The notes beneath the pieces are model-generated. The model made no database searches, was not told the origin of the DNA, and saw only the letters and a list, made by a program, of their open reading frames with translations. Below are positions 14,593-22,976 of a stretch of 25,127 bases of DNA, piece by piece (the stretch's first letter is position 1; each line of letters opens with the position of its first letter). Source of the DNA: an uncultured Gemmatimonadota bacterium (GTDB lineage Bacteria > Gemmatimonadota > Gemmatimonadetes > Gemmatimonadales > GWC2-71-9); the NCBI GenBank assembly GCA_946480845.1, contig CAMLLJ010000013.1, positions 1-25,127 of the forward strand. Reading direction: 5' to 3'. The translations under genes were made by a program, and so were the position numbers.

Positions 14593-16802
14593 CGGGCTCG
14601 CGCATCATCCTGGTCTCCAACCGCCTGCCGATCACGGCGCGCGAAGCCGGCGGCGAGCTCGAGGTCGAGCGCAGCGTGGGCGGGCTCGCCACCGCGCTGT
14701 CCGGGGCCACGCGCTCCACGCCGACGCTCTGGATCGGGTGGCCCGGCCCCGCCAGCGAGCTGGGGCGCCGCTACTCGGCGGAGCTCGAGGAGCGGCTCCG
14801 GGAGCTGGATTGCGTGCCGGTGCGGCTGAGCGGGCGCGAGATCCGGGAGTACTACGAGGAGGTCGCCAACGGCGTGCTCTGGCCGCTCCTGCACTACCAG
14901 GCCGAGCGCCTGCCGCTCTCTCCGGAGCACTGGGGCACCTACGCGGCAGTCAACGAGCGCTTCGCGGACCGGGTGGCCGAATACTGGCGCGAGGGAGACG
15001 AGATCTGGGTGCACGACTACCAGCTCATGCTGGTCCCCGAGCTGCTGCGCCGGCGCTTCCCGGGCGCACGGATCGGCTTCTTCCTGCACGTGCCCTTCCC
15101 GGCGCCGGACATCTTCCGGATCCTCCCCTGGCGGCGCCAGGTGCTCGAAGGGATGCTCGGCGCGGACATCGTCGGCTTCCACACGCAGTCCTACGCCGAC
15201 CATTTCCAGGCCTCGGTGCGCGCGCTGCTGGCGGCGCAGGCCGGGGGCGGCGTGGTCCGGCACGGCGGCCGGGACGTGATCGCCAAGGCCTATCCGATCG
15301 GGATCGACGCGCAGCACTATGGAGCGCTCGCCGCGAGGCCCGAGGTGCGCGCCGAGGCGCAGGCGCTCACCAGTGACGGCGCGCAGGTGGTGGCCGGCGT
15401 GGACCGGCTCGACTACACCAAGGGGATCCCGCGCCGCCTGCTCGCGTTCAAGCGGCTGCTGGTGCGCCATCCCGAGCTGCACGGCAAGGTGCGGCTGATC
15501 CAGGTCGTGGTCCCCTCGCGCGAGGCCGTACGGAGCTATCGCGAGTTCCGAACCCAGGTGGAAGCCACCATCGGCCGCATCAACGGCGCCTTCGGGACGC
15601 CGAGCTGGACGCCGGTGAGCTATGTCTACCGGAGCCTCGACGAGAACGACCTGTCGGCGCTCTATGTCGCCGCCGACGTGATGTTCGTGACGCCGCTCCG
15701 CGACGGGATGAACCTCGTCGCCAAGGAATTCGTGGCCTCCCGCACCGACCTCGGCGGCGTGCTGGTGCTGAGCGAGTTCACCGGCGCGGCCGAGGAGCTG
15801 ACCGAGGCGGTGCTGGTGAATCCGTACGACGTGGACGGCACGGCGGACGCCCTGCATCGCGCGCTCACCATGAGCGAGCGGGAGCGGCGCGCGCGGATGC
15901 AGGCGCTCCGCGAGCACGTGGCCGCGGCGACCGCCGAGGCCTGGGCAGTCTCCTTCCTCGGGGATCTGCGCCCGGCACCGGGCACCGACCGCTGCCGCGG
16001 GGCGTCGCCGGTCTCGCCGCCGGAGGTGGTCGAGGCCGCGCTGGCCCGCGCGCGCGAGGCCAGCCCGCTGGTCCTGCTGCTCGACTACGATGGGACGCTG
16101 GTGCCCTTCACGGGCATGCCGCGCGATGCCGCCCCTGACGCCGACCTGCTCTCGCTGCTCTCCGCACTTGCGGCCCGGCCGGCCACCGACCTGCACATCG
16201 TGAGCGGCCGGTCTCGGCCGCAGCTCGACGAGTGGCTGGGGGCGCTGCCGGTGGCGCTGCACGCGGAGCATGGGCTCTGGTCCCGCGGCGCGGGGGCGGA
16301 GCGGTGGACCCGCGTCGAGCTGGAGCGGATGCTCCCGCGGGACCGTCTCCTCGCGATCATGCACGACCGCGCCGAGCAGACACCCGGCGCGCTGGTCGAG
16401 CAGAAGACCGCGGGGCTCGCCTGGCACTACCGGATGGCCGAGGAGGAGCTGGGCGAGCGGCAGGCGGCGGTGCTGGCCGCGGAGCTCGAGCCCCTCGCTG
16501 CAGAGCTGGAGCTGGACATCCTGCGCGGCGCCAAGGTGCTCGAGGTGCGGCCCAGGGGGATCCACAAGGGCGCCATTGTGTCGGACGCGGCGGACGGGCT
16601 GGCAGGGACGGGGCTGGTGCTGGCGATGGGAGACGACCGGACCGACGAGGACCTCTTTGCGGCGCTGCCCGAGGGCGCGATCGCCATCCATGTCGGGCCG
16701 ACCGAGAGCCGCGCGCCGATCCGGATCGCCGACGTGGCCGCCGCGCGCGAGCTGCTCCGGGGGCTAGTCCCCGTCCCGCCGGGGGCGACCGGGCCCGCCT
16801 GA
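14583..16802 (+). CDS. otsA-otsB: Bifunctional trehalose-6-phosphate synthase/phosphatase (OtsA-OtsB fusion)
   Basis: The 739-residue protein makes trehalose from UDP-glucose and glucose-6-phosphate in one chain. The GT20 synthase half (about 5-470) has [82 protein letters not shown] and [19 protein letters not shown]. After a short linker, the HAD phosphatase half (about 495-735) has LLLDYDGTL with nucleophile Asp501 and acid/base Asp503, a [13 protein letters not shown] segment, and [10 protein letters not shown] (683-690). All catalytic motifs look intact in both halves. GGAGGG (14570-14575), 7 nt before the GTG at 14583, supports that start; the GTG at 14589, giving a GTGA overlap with the GH15 stop, is an alternative. 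Trehalose would serve osmotic and desiccation protection. Confidence 0.95.
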   Translation: MDVTGSRIILVSNRLPITAREAGGELEVERSVGGLATALSGATRSTPTLWIGWPGPASELGRRYSAELEERLRELDCVPVRLSGREIREYYEEVANGVLWPLLHYQAERLPLSPEHWGTYAAVNERFADRVAEYWREGDEIWVHDYQLMLVPELLRRRFPGARIGFFLHVPFPAPDIFRILPWRRQVLEGMLGADIVGFHTQSYADHFQASVRALLAAQAGGGVVRHGGRDVIAKAYPIGIDAQHYGALAARPEVRAEAQALTSDGAQVVAGVDRLDYTKGIPRRLLAFKRLLVRHPELHGKVRLIQVVVPSREAVRSYREFRTQVEATIGRINGAFGTPSWTPVSYVYRSLDENDLSALYVAADVMFVTPLRDGMNLVAKEFVASRTDLGGVLVLSEFTGAAEELTEAVLVNPYDVDGTADALHRALTMSERERRARMQALREHVAAATAEAWAVSFLGDLRPAPGTDRCRGASPVSPPEVVEAALARAREASPLVLLLDYDGTLVPFTGMPRDAAPDADLLSLLSALAARPATDLHIVSGRSRPQLDEWLGALPVALHAEHGLWSRGAGAERWTRVELERMLPRDRLLAIMHDRAEQTPGALVEQKTAGLAWHYRMAEEELGERQAAVLAAELEPLAAELELDILRGAKVLEVRPRGIHKGAIVSDAADGLAGTGLVLAMGDDRTDEDLFAALPEGAIAIHVGPTESRAPIRIADVAAARELLRGLVPVPPGATGPA

Positions 16803-16997
16803 GGGCGACCCGCCGCGAAACTCGAAGTGCTCGGTGGTGAGCCGCCGCTGCGGCGCGTCGTCGGAGGCCTGCAGCGTCGCGGCGCGGGTGATCAGGAACT
16901 CCGCCACGGTCGCGGCCGCGTACCAGACTCCGGGGGTGAGCCCGTCGTAGAGGTCGGCGAATTCAGGTCGGAGGCGCGCTTCGCGAATCGGATGCAC
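16764..16997 (-). CDS. Small uncharacterised protein
   Basis: This 77-residue protein starts at a GTG (16997), 12 nt after the stop of the SGNH/propeller lipoprotein gene on the same strand. Its middle (FADLYDGLTPGVWYAAATVA, then EFLITRAATLQASDDA) has a balanced, protein-like composition ending in TTEHFEFRGG, unlike the Arg/Pro/Ala-rich antisense frames around it. Its last 12 codons and stop run antisense to the end of otsA-otsB (16764-16802) and are Gly/Pro/Arg-rich, so the functional part probably ends near residue 64. There is no transmembrane segment or signal peptide, and no clear Shine-Dalgarno. I do not recognise a family with confidence and propose no function. Confidence 0.6.
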   Translation of the reverse strand: MHPIREARLRPEFADLYDGLTPGVWYAAATVAEFLITRAATLQASDDAPQRRLTTEHFEFRGGSPSGGPGRPRRDGD

Positions 16998-17009
16998 GCC
17001 TGAAGGATA

Positions 17010-18986
17010 TCACGGCAACGGCAGACGGAGAACCGTCGCCTCCGCCAGCCGCGCCCCCGGCCTCGGCCGCCCCGCGTCGTCGTAGTGCTCCCAATGGCTG
17101 TTGGCCACGTACAGGAACTCCTTCCCCACGACGGACCCGATGGTCGGCTGGTCGGCGACCGGCAGGTTGCGGTCGAGCAGCTCGACCCGGGTGATGCGCG
17201 AGCCGTCGGCCGAGAGCCGCATGCCGATCACCCGCGGCGGCGCGATCCCGTTCTGCACCCCGATCAGCAGGTCCCCATGCCGCGCCAGGCCGTCGACCCC
17301 GAGGACCGTCGCGCCCTCCGGCGACGGCACCGGACGCGCGGTGCGGGTGGCGCGGTCGATGGCGAAGATGCCGTGCGAATAGTCGGCGACGTAGAGCTCG
17401 CGCCCGTTCGCGCTCTCGGTCACGCCCTGCAGCGAGCGGAACTGCGGATCGGTGGCGAACACCTCGAGCGTGTCGCCGGTGCGGGGCACCCGGTAGAGGA
17501 ACGGCTGGCGGCTGTCGGAGACGAAGACCTCGCCGCTCCGCGCGACGAAGACGTCACCGGGCTGGTGCTGGCCCGAGCCGGCCGGAAACGCCAGCCGGCG
17601 CTGCAGCGTCCCCGACGGCAGCGAGAAGGCATGCACTGCCGCCACGAGGCTGTCGGCGGCACGATAGCCCGCATACTGGGGAATGGCCGCCGAGGTGACC
17701 CAGAGGGTTCGCCCGTCGGAGGAGAGGGCCACCGCGAGCGCACCGGTCACACCGTCCTGGCCGGACCGGATCGCGTCCGTCGCGGCACCGTCGGCGCTGA
17801 CCCGGATCACCTTCCCGTGGCGGACGCTGGTGAGATAGCAGGTCCGCTGCGCGGTGCAGGCGATCCCCTCGGGAAAGTTGTCGGCCCCGGGAACCCGGAA
17901 CGCGACGGTGCTCCGCGCCGCCGGCGCCAGGTTTGCCGCGGCGCGCGCGGCGGCCGCCCGGACGGCGGCGGAGTCGCGCACCGGTGCGAAATCGTCGTCA
18001 CTGGCGATGTCGGCGCCCGCACCCAGGTCCGCGTACGCCGCGAGCCAGCGCGCCGCCTCGGCGGCATTCCCGGTCCGCGCCGAGAGAGCGGCCAGGCCAT
18101 GGACGTAGGCGGGCTGCGTGGGCCAGGCGGCCCGGGCCTCCGCGCCACGCGCGCGCGCCACATCGAAACTGTCGGCGCGGTAGGCGCGCATGGCCGCGCG
18201 CCAGGCAGTGCGCGCCGCCTGCGCCGAGTCGGCCCGGGTGCGGAGCACGGCCCCCTGTGATGCCGCCTCCGCCGCGAGCGCTGCCGCGGCGCCGCGCTGC
18301 AGGATCGCCGCCACCCCCGGCGGGAGTGCGATGGCGGCACCGCGGACCGTCAGCGTTGCCGGCAGTCCGATGGGGCTGGTCCCGGTAATCCCGGCGTAGA
18401 TGACCAGCGCGGCGGCGTACGAGCCGGCCGGCGTCGGGTGCAGTCCGTCGGGCAGGTAGAGCTCGATCGCGGCGTCTTCTCGCCATGCGGCGCGCCACGC
18501 TTCGCCGGCTGGAAGGAAGAGCCCGCCCACGTCCTGCGCCGCGAGCGCGTAGGTCTCCCGCACCCGGTCGAAGTCCTGCGGACGGCTGGCGAAGGGCCAC
18601 ACCATGTAGAGCGCAGGCACGCCGCCCGCGGCGCGGACCTTCGGCGCGAAGAGCGCCATCGCCTCGCGCAGGGCCACGCGCCCGTCCTCCGAGGCCGACG
18701 GCCCGTGCTGGAAGACGACGAAGTCCCAGCGCTCGCTCTCCACGATGCGGCGCGCCGTGCCCTCGTCCCAGTGATCCTGCACGCTCGCGTTGTTGCGCAG
18801 CACCGAGTGCACGTCGAGCTCGACGCCGCGGGCGCGGCCCATCGCCTCGACGATGCCGGGCAGGTTGTTGTACGAGGTGAGGCTGTTGCCGATGAAGAGG
18901 ACGCGGGTGGGGGCAGGCGCTTCGGGCGCGGTGCTGGCGCAGGCGGCGACCAGCAGTGCCGCCGCCAGACCGGAGATGGAAAGCAT
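17010..18986 (-). CDS. Lipoprotein: SGNH hydrolase fused to helical linker and SMP-30/NHL-like beta-propeller
   Basis: The 658-residue product has three parts. Residues 1-16 are a lipoprotein signal with lipobox VAAC (Cys16). Residues about 27-230 are an SGNH/GDSL-type hydrolase: VLFIGNSLTSYNNLP with nucleophile Ser35, an Asn in RNNAS, WDFVVFQHGP, and DGLHPTPAGSY with Asp180 and His183. An Ala/Arg-rich helical, TPR-like segment spans about 235-350. From about 358 to the end there are repeated beta-propeller blades (NFPEGIACTAQRTCYLTSVR, GALAVALSSDGRTLWVTSAA, SLQGVTESANGRELYVADYS) of the SMP-30/gluconolactonase or NHL type. I chose the ATG at 18986 because GAGGAG precedes it at a 6-nt spacing. 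SGNH enzymes cleave acetyl or other esters, so an envelope carbohydrate esterase is plausible, but the substrate is unknown. It lies 106 bp downstream of a response regulator gene. Confidence 0.87.
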   Translation of the reverse strand: MLSISGLAAALLVAACASTAPEAPAPTRVLFIGNSLTSYNNLPGIVEAMGRARGVELDVHSVLRNNASVQDHWDEGTARRIVESERWDFVVFQHGPSASEDGRVALREAMALFAPKVRAAGGVPALYMVWPFASRPQDFDRVRETYALAAQDVGGLFLPAGEAWRAAWREDAAIELYLPDGLHPTPAGSYAAALVIYAGITGTSPIGLPATLTVRGAAIALPPGVAAILQRGAAAALAAEAASQGAVLRTRADSAQAARTAWRAAMRAYRADSFDVARARGAEARAAWPTQPAYVHGLAALSARTGNAAEAARWLAAYADLGAGADIASDDDFAPVRDSAAVRAAAARAAANLAPAARSTVAFRVPGADNFPEGIACTAQRTCYLTSVRHGKVIRVSADGAATDAIRSGQDGVTGALAVALSSDGRTLWVTSAAIPQYAGYRAADSLVAAVHAFSLPSGTLQRRLAFPAGSGQHQPGDVFVARSGEVFVSDSRQPFLYRVPRTGDTLEVFATDPQFRSLQGVTESANGRELYVADYSHGIFAIDRATRTARPVPSPEGATVLGVDGLARHGDLLIGVQNGIAPPRVIGMRLSADGSRITRVELLDRNLPVADQPTIGSVVGKEFLYVANSHWEHYDDAGRPRPGARLAEATVLRLPLP

Positions 18987-19092
18987 GGCGGCTCCTCGTC
19001 GCCGTGGCGAGGCTCGGGGCGGTGCGGGCGGCCTCTCGACTGCTGAGGACGCCGCGGAGCCCCGCGCCTGCACAGCGGCGGCGGGCGGCCGC

Positions 19093-19863
19093 CTACTGCT
19101 GGAACCGGTACCCCACCTTGGGCACCGCGAGGATGTGGCGCGGGCGGCGCCCGTCCGATTCGACCTTGTTGCGCAGCTTCAGCACGTGCGCCTCGACCGT
19201 GCGGGTGGGCGGACCGTCCATCCGGCCCCAGACCTGGCGCAGCAGCTCGTGCCGCGAGACCACCGCACCGCCCGCCGCCACCAGCGCCATCAGCAGGCCG
19301 AATTCCTTGTGGGTGAGCGGAATGGGCGCGCCGTTCCGCACCACGACCCGGCGTGCGGGAAAGACCTCGACCTCGCCGATCCGGAACCGCGCGGACCCGC
19401 CGCTCCGCGCCACCGGCAACTCGCCGCCGGCCGGCGGCGCATTGCTGAGCCGGCGCAGCATGAAGTCGATGCGCGCATGGAGATCGAGCAGCGACACGGG
19501 GAGCCGGATGAATTCGTCGGTGCCGATGCGGAATCCCTCGATCGTGCCGCCGGCCGGGGCGGTGCCGATCAGCAGCATCGGCACTGAGACGCCCGCGGCG
19601 CGCATCGCGGGGATCGCCGAGACGCCGTCCCGCTCGACGATGCGCAGGTCCGCCACGATGACGTCGGGCTGGATCGCGTGCGCGGTGACGACACCCGACT
19701 CGGCGGAGTCCACCGCCGCCAGCAGGTGGCCGGCCATTTCCATGTCCTGCCGGAGGCGGAGGGTGAACGCCGGCTCGCCGGCGATCGCCAGCACGCGATG
19801 CGCACTCCGGGCCGGACCGGATGCCGGCTGCACGCCGCCGTCCACCCAGGGAGAGGAAATCAT
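19093..19863 (-). CDS. OmpR/PhoB-type response regulator with degenerate receiver domain
   Basis: The 256-residue protein has a receiver-like N-terminal domain (about 22-140) and a winged-helix DNA-binding domain (about 158-256) with PLTHKEFGLLMALVAAGGAV, RTVEAHVLKLRNKVE and the final PKVGYRF, all typical of OmpR-family output domains. The receiver keeps Asp72 (VIVADLRIVERDG) and Thr101, but the paired acidic residues are replaced by Ala28-Gly29 (LAIAGEPAF) and the invariant Lys by Leu121 (FIRLPVS). It is therefore unlikely to be switched by ordinary Mg-dependent phosphorylation. I chose the ATG at 19863 because GGTGGAG lies 5 nt upstream; a GTG two codons earlier is also possible. No kinase gene is adjacent. 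It may control the SGNH lipoprotein gene downstream. Confidence 0.92.
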   Translation of the reverse strand: MISSPWVDGGVQPASGPARSAHRVLAIAGEPAFTLRLRQDMEMAGHLLAAVDSAESGVVTAHAIQPDVIVADLRIVERDGVSAIPAMRAAGVSVPMLLIGTAPAGGTIEGFRIGTDEFIRLPVSLLDLHARIDFMLRRLSNAPPAGGELPVARSGGSARFRIGEVEVFPARRVVVRNGAPIPLTHKEFGLLMALVAAGGAVVSRHELLRQVWGRMDGPPTRTVEAHVLKLRNKVESDGRRPRHILAVPKVGYRFQQ

Positions 19864-20003
19864 GGGCACTCCACCGTTCGGGATCGCGAGGAGGAACTAC
19901 GCTTCAATTACGTAACAAGCTCGCAATTCGTGTCCGGGAGCAAACGGGCGGGTCGGTGAAGCAGCGGAAGGTGCCGGTGGGCTGAACGGGTGGTGCGGTC
20001 GGA

Positions 20004-20089
20004 TGCCCGGGGTGGGGATCGAACCCACACGGGGATTGCTCCCCAAGGGATTTTAAGTCCCTTGCGTCTGCCAGTTTCGCCACCCGGGC
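20004..20089 (-). tRNA. tRNA-Leu (anticodon UAA)
   Basis: The 86-nt molecule folds as a class II tRNA. The acceptor stem pairs GCCCGGG with CCCGGGC, and position 73 is A. The anticodon stem AGGGA/TCCCT carries the loop CTTAAAA, giving anticodon UAA. The long variable arm is GGGGA-GCAA-TCCCC, and the T arm is GTGGG/CCCAC with loop TTCGATC. The long variable arm and A73 are leucine identity features. CCA is not encoded; the next bases are TCC. It begins 27 nt after the galK stop on the same strand. It reads UUA and UUG, rare codons in a genome this GC-rich. Confidence 0.97.
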
Positions 20090-20116
20090 GGGGCGGTCGG
20101 TTGGGGAATATACGGC

Positions 20117-21298
20117 CTACCCGGTCGGCAGTGACTCCAGCCGGAGCCCATCGGATGCGCGAGTCCTCCAGGTGGCCGGGCGGCGGCCGAAGCGCGACTC
20201 GAACGCATCGGACACGCCCTGCATGATGCGCTCCCCTTCTCCCACACCGGCCGGCGCCAGCACCAGCACCGCCCCGCCCCACCCCGCGCCGGTGAGCCGC
20301 GCGCCGAGCGCCCCATGCTCCACGGCGGAGCGCACCAGGACTTCGGCCTCGTCGATGCTCGATTCGTAGTCCTGCGCCAGCGATGCCTGCCCCTCCACGA
20401 GCAGCTGCCCCACGCGCTCCAGGTCTCCCGCCGCCAGTGCCTCCGCGGCCTGCCGGGTGCGCCCGGTCTCGGTGACGACGTGGCGGACACGGCGGCGAAA
20501 GGGGTCCTCGAGCAGCGACTCCGCCTCGGCCAGATCGGCGAGCGGGATCGCCGCCAGCGCCCCGAGCCCGGGCCAGCGGCGCTGGAGCGTCGTGAGTGCC
20601 TGCTCGCACTCCAGCCGCCGGGCGTTCAGCGAGCCGCCGGCAAGCTGGTGCTCGACGCCGGTCTCGGCCACGTATACCGGGGCCGGCATCGGGACCATGG
20701 TGATCTCCCCGCTGCCGGTCTCGTACAGCATCGCATGGCCCTTCCGCCCCAGCACCGAGATCGTCTGGTCCATCCGCCCGCCCCGCACGCCGACCTGGTC
20801 GTGCTCGGCGCGGTAGGCCAGCGCGATCTGGGCCTGCAGGTCGAGCCCGCCGCCGCCCAGCTCGAGGAGCGCCGCCCCGGCCGCGACCGTGAGCGCGGTC
20901 GAGCTGGAGAGCCCCGCGCCCACCGGCACGGTGCTCGTCACGGCGATGTGCGCGCCGTCCGGGGCCTTCCCCAGCGCCTGCAGCTCGCGCAGCGCGGCAC
21001 GTACGTAGTCGCTCCAGCCGGCGCCCATCGGCGCGGCGATGTCGAGCCCGGCGGCCCGGCCCTCGCTCGCCGAGACGAAGTCCCAGCCCTCCGCGGGCCC
21101 GGCGGCGATCGTGGTGCGGCGCGAAATGGCGAGCGGCAGCACCGGTCCGCCGTTGTAGTCGGTATGCTCGCCGAGGAGGTTGATGCGGCCGGGAGCGGAG
21201 GCGATGACCGTCGGCGCATCACCGAAGGTCCGCGCATAGAGCGCCAGCGCGGCGCTCGAGGTCGCGGTATCCAGTGCCGGGCTCCGCCTCGGGTCCAT
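20117..21298 (-). CDS. galK: Galactokinase (GHMP kinase family)
   Basis: The 393-residue enzyme phosphorylates galactose at C1 with ATP, the first committed Leloir step. It carries the galactokinase signature GRINLLGEHTDYNGG (37-51), the ATP-binding VPVGAGLSSST (124-134), the catalytic-base region RGGRMDQTISVLG with Asp177, and the C-terminal GHMP motif ARLTGAGWGGAVLVL. The start at 21298 is 1 nt past the recN stop and uses GAGG in the last recN codons as ribosome-binding site, so translation is coupled to recN. Length is normal. No galT, galE or galactosidase gene is visible, so the rest of the pathway must lie elsewhere. A related sugar such as arabinose cannot be excluded as substrate, but the signature is clearly that of GalK. 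Confidence 0.94.
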   Translation of the reverse strand: MDPRRSPALDTATSSAALALYARTFGDAPTVIASAPGRINLLGEHTDYNGGPVLPLAISRRTTIAAGPAEGWDFVSASEGRAAGLDIAAPMGAGWSDYVRAALRELQALGKAPDGAHIAVTSTVPVGAGLSSSTALTVAAGAALLELGGGGLDLQAQIALAYRAEHDQVGVRGGRMDQTISVLGRKGHAMLYETGSGEITMVPMPAPVYVAETGVEHQLAGGSLNARRLECEQALTTLQRRWPGLGALAAIPLADLAEAESLLEDPFRRRVRHVVTETGRTRQAAEALAAGDLERVGQLLVEGQASLAQDYESSIDEAEVLVRSAVEHGALGARLTGAGWGGAVLVLAPAGVGEGERIMQGVSDAFESRFGRRPATWRTRASDGLRLESLPTG

Positions 21299-21299
21299 G

Positions 21300-22976
21300 C
21301 TATTTCCTCTGCGCGCGCCTGGCCGGCCCGGCGAGCAGCTCCTGCGCGTGCCGCCGCGCGGCATCGCCCTCGGTGTCGCCGAGCATGCGAGCCACCTCGG
21401 TGACCCGGTCCTCGCCGTGGATCACCTCCACCGTGCTGGTCGCGATCCCGCGCCGCGCCTCCTTGGCCACCAGGAGGTGCCGGTCGGCGCGCGCCGCGAT
21501 CTGCGGCAGGTGCGTGATCACCAGCACCTGGTGACCCGCCGCCACCTGCGCGAGCGCCGAGGCGACCTGCGCCCCGACTTCCCCGCCGATGCCCTGGTCC
21601 ACTTCATCGAAGACCAGCGTCGGCACCGCGTCGTGGCGGGCCAGCACCACCTTCAGCGCGAGCATGAGCCGCGACAGCTCGCCGCCGGAGGCCACGCGCG
21701 CGAGCGGCCGCGCATCGATCCCCACGTTGAGCTGCACCGTGAACGCGATCGACTCCTGGCCCAGTGCCGTCGGCCCGGGCAGCGGCGCGAGCGCCACCGC
21801 GAGCTTCCCGCCGGGGAGCCCGAGGCTCGGCAGGAGCCGGTTCACCGCCCGCGCGAGCCGCTCCGCGGCATCGCCGCGGCGTGCCGAAAGCGCGGCAGCC
21901 GCCGCCGCGAGCGCCGCGTCGGCGGCCGAGCGCCGGGCCGCCAGTGTGCGCAGGTCCAGCTCCGCCGTGTCCAGCAGGTCGAGCTCGCGCGCCGCCTCGC
22001 GCCCCGTCTCGACCACGGCCTCGAGCGTGGCGCCGTGCTTCTGCATCAGGCGGAAGAGCAGGTCGCGGCGCTGCTCGACGGCGGCGAGCCGCGCGGGATC
22101 CTCCTGGATCTCGTCCGCGTACGCCCCGGCGAGCCGGGCGACCTCACTCAGGTTCGCATACGCGCTGTCCAGCATCTCCCGCCACGCGCCGCACGCCGGG
22201 TCCACCTTCTCGAGCGCCCCCAGCGCCTTGTCCGCGGCCGCGATCCCGCCGATCGCGTTCCCCTCGCCGCCCTCCAGTGCGTCGGCGATCCGCCGCGCCA
22301 GCGCGCCGAGCGATCCCGCCTGGGAGAGGCGCCGCGCCTCGACCTGCAGCGCCTCGTCCTCGCCCGCCTTGATGCCGGCCGCCTCGATCTCGGCGACGAC
22401 GTGCCGCAGGTAGTCGGCCCGCTTCCGGACCTCGTCGCGCCGGCGCAGCAGCTCCTGCTCCTCAGCCGAGAGCGCCGAGACGGTCCGGTGCGTCTCGGCC
22501 ACCGCTGCGCGCTCGGCCTCCGCGCCGGCGAAGGCGTCGAGGATCTCGCGCTGCGCCTCCGCGTGCAGCAGCGACTGGGTCTCGTGCTGCCCGTGCAGGT
22601 CCACGACCAGGGCGCCCAGCCGGGCCAGCACCGACGCCGTGGTCGGGCTGCCGTTCACCCAGGCGCGCGAGCGCCCCTCGGCCGACACCTCGCGCCGCAC
22701 GATGACGCGGCCGTCCTCGACGTCGAGCCCGAGCGCCTCGATCCGCGTCGCCGTGGCGCGGTCGAGGCCCTCGAAGGCCCCTTCCACTACCGCCTTGCCG
22801 GCGCCGGGCCGCACCAGGCCGCTCTCCGCCCGCTCGCCAAGGAGAAGGGCGAGCGCGTCGATGAGCATCGACTTGCCCGCCCCCGTCTCGCCCGTGAGGA
22901 CGTTGAGCCCGCCGCCGAGCGGGAGCGTCACGTCCGCGATGGTGGCGAGGTCGCGCACCCTGAGCTCGGCGATCAT
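21300..22976 (-). CDS. recN: DNA repair protein RecN
   Basis: The 558-residue protein is an SMC-like ATPase that acts in double-strand break repair. The N-terminal head half has IAELRVRDLATIADVTLPLG and Walker A GETGAGKS (29-36), followed by DLHGQHETQSLLHAEAQREI. A coiled-coil middle rich in Ala, Glu and Arg separates it from the C-terminal half with the ABC signature VASGGELSRLMLALKVVLAR, Walker B TLVFDEVDQGIGGEVG and VLVITHLPQIAARADRHLLV. Length fits the family. The ATG at 22976 overlaps the NAD kinase stop (ATGA); longer in-frame starts run antisense-like into nadK and carry no family sequence. nadK-recN adjacency is common in bacteria. Confidence 0.96.
   Translation of the reverse strand: MIAELRVRDLATIADVTLPLGGGLNVLTGETGAGKSMLIDALALLLGERAESGLVRPGAGKAVVEGAFEGLDRATATRIEALGLDVEDGRVIVRREVSAEGRSRAWVNGSPTTASVLARLGALVVDLHGQHETQSLLHAEAQREILDAFAGAEAERAAVAETHRTVSALSAEEQELLRRRDEVRKRADYLRHVVAEIEAAGIKAGEDEALQVEARRLSQAGSLGALARRIADALEGGEGNAIGGIAAADKALGALEKVDPACGAWREMLDSAYANLSEVARLAGAYADEIQEDPARLAAVEQRRDLLFRLMQKHGATLEAVVETGREAARELDLLDTAELDLRTLAARRSAADAALAAAAAALSARRGDAAERLARAVNRLLPSLGLPGGKLAVALAPLPGPTALGQESIAFTVQLNVGIDARPLARVASGGELSRLMLALKVVLARHDAVPTLVFDEVDQGIGGEVGAQVASALAQVAAGHQVLVITHLPQIAARADRHLLVAKEARRGIATSTVEVIHGEDRVTEVARMLGDTEGDAARRHAQELLAGPARRAQRK

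Noticed and set aside
19045..19092. A GGCGGCCGCC-type palindrome just downstream of the response regulator gene as terminator
   Set aside because: There is no following T-rich run, and such palindromes are expected by chance at this GC content.
19940..20003. A possible rho-independent terminator after the tRNA gene
   Set aside because: There are GC-rich stretches, but no stable hairpin followed by a T tract on the minus strand.
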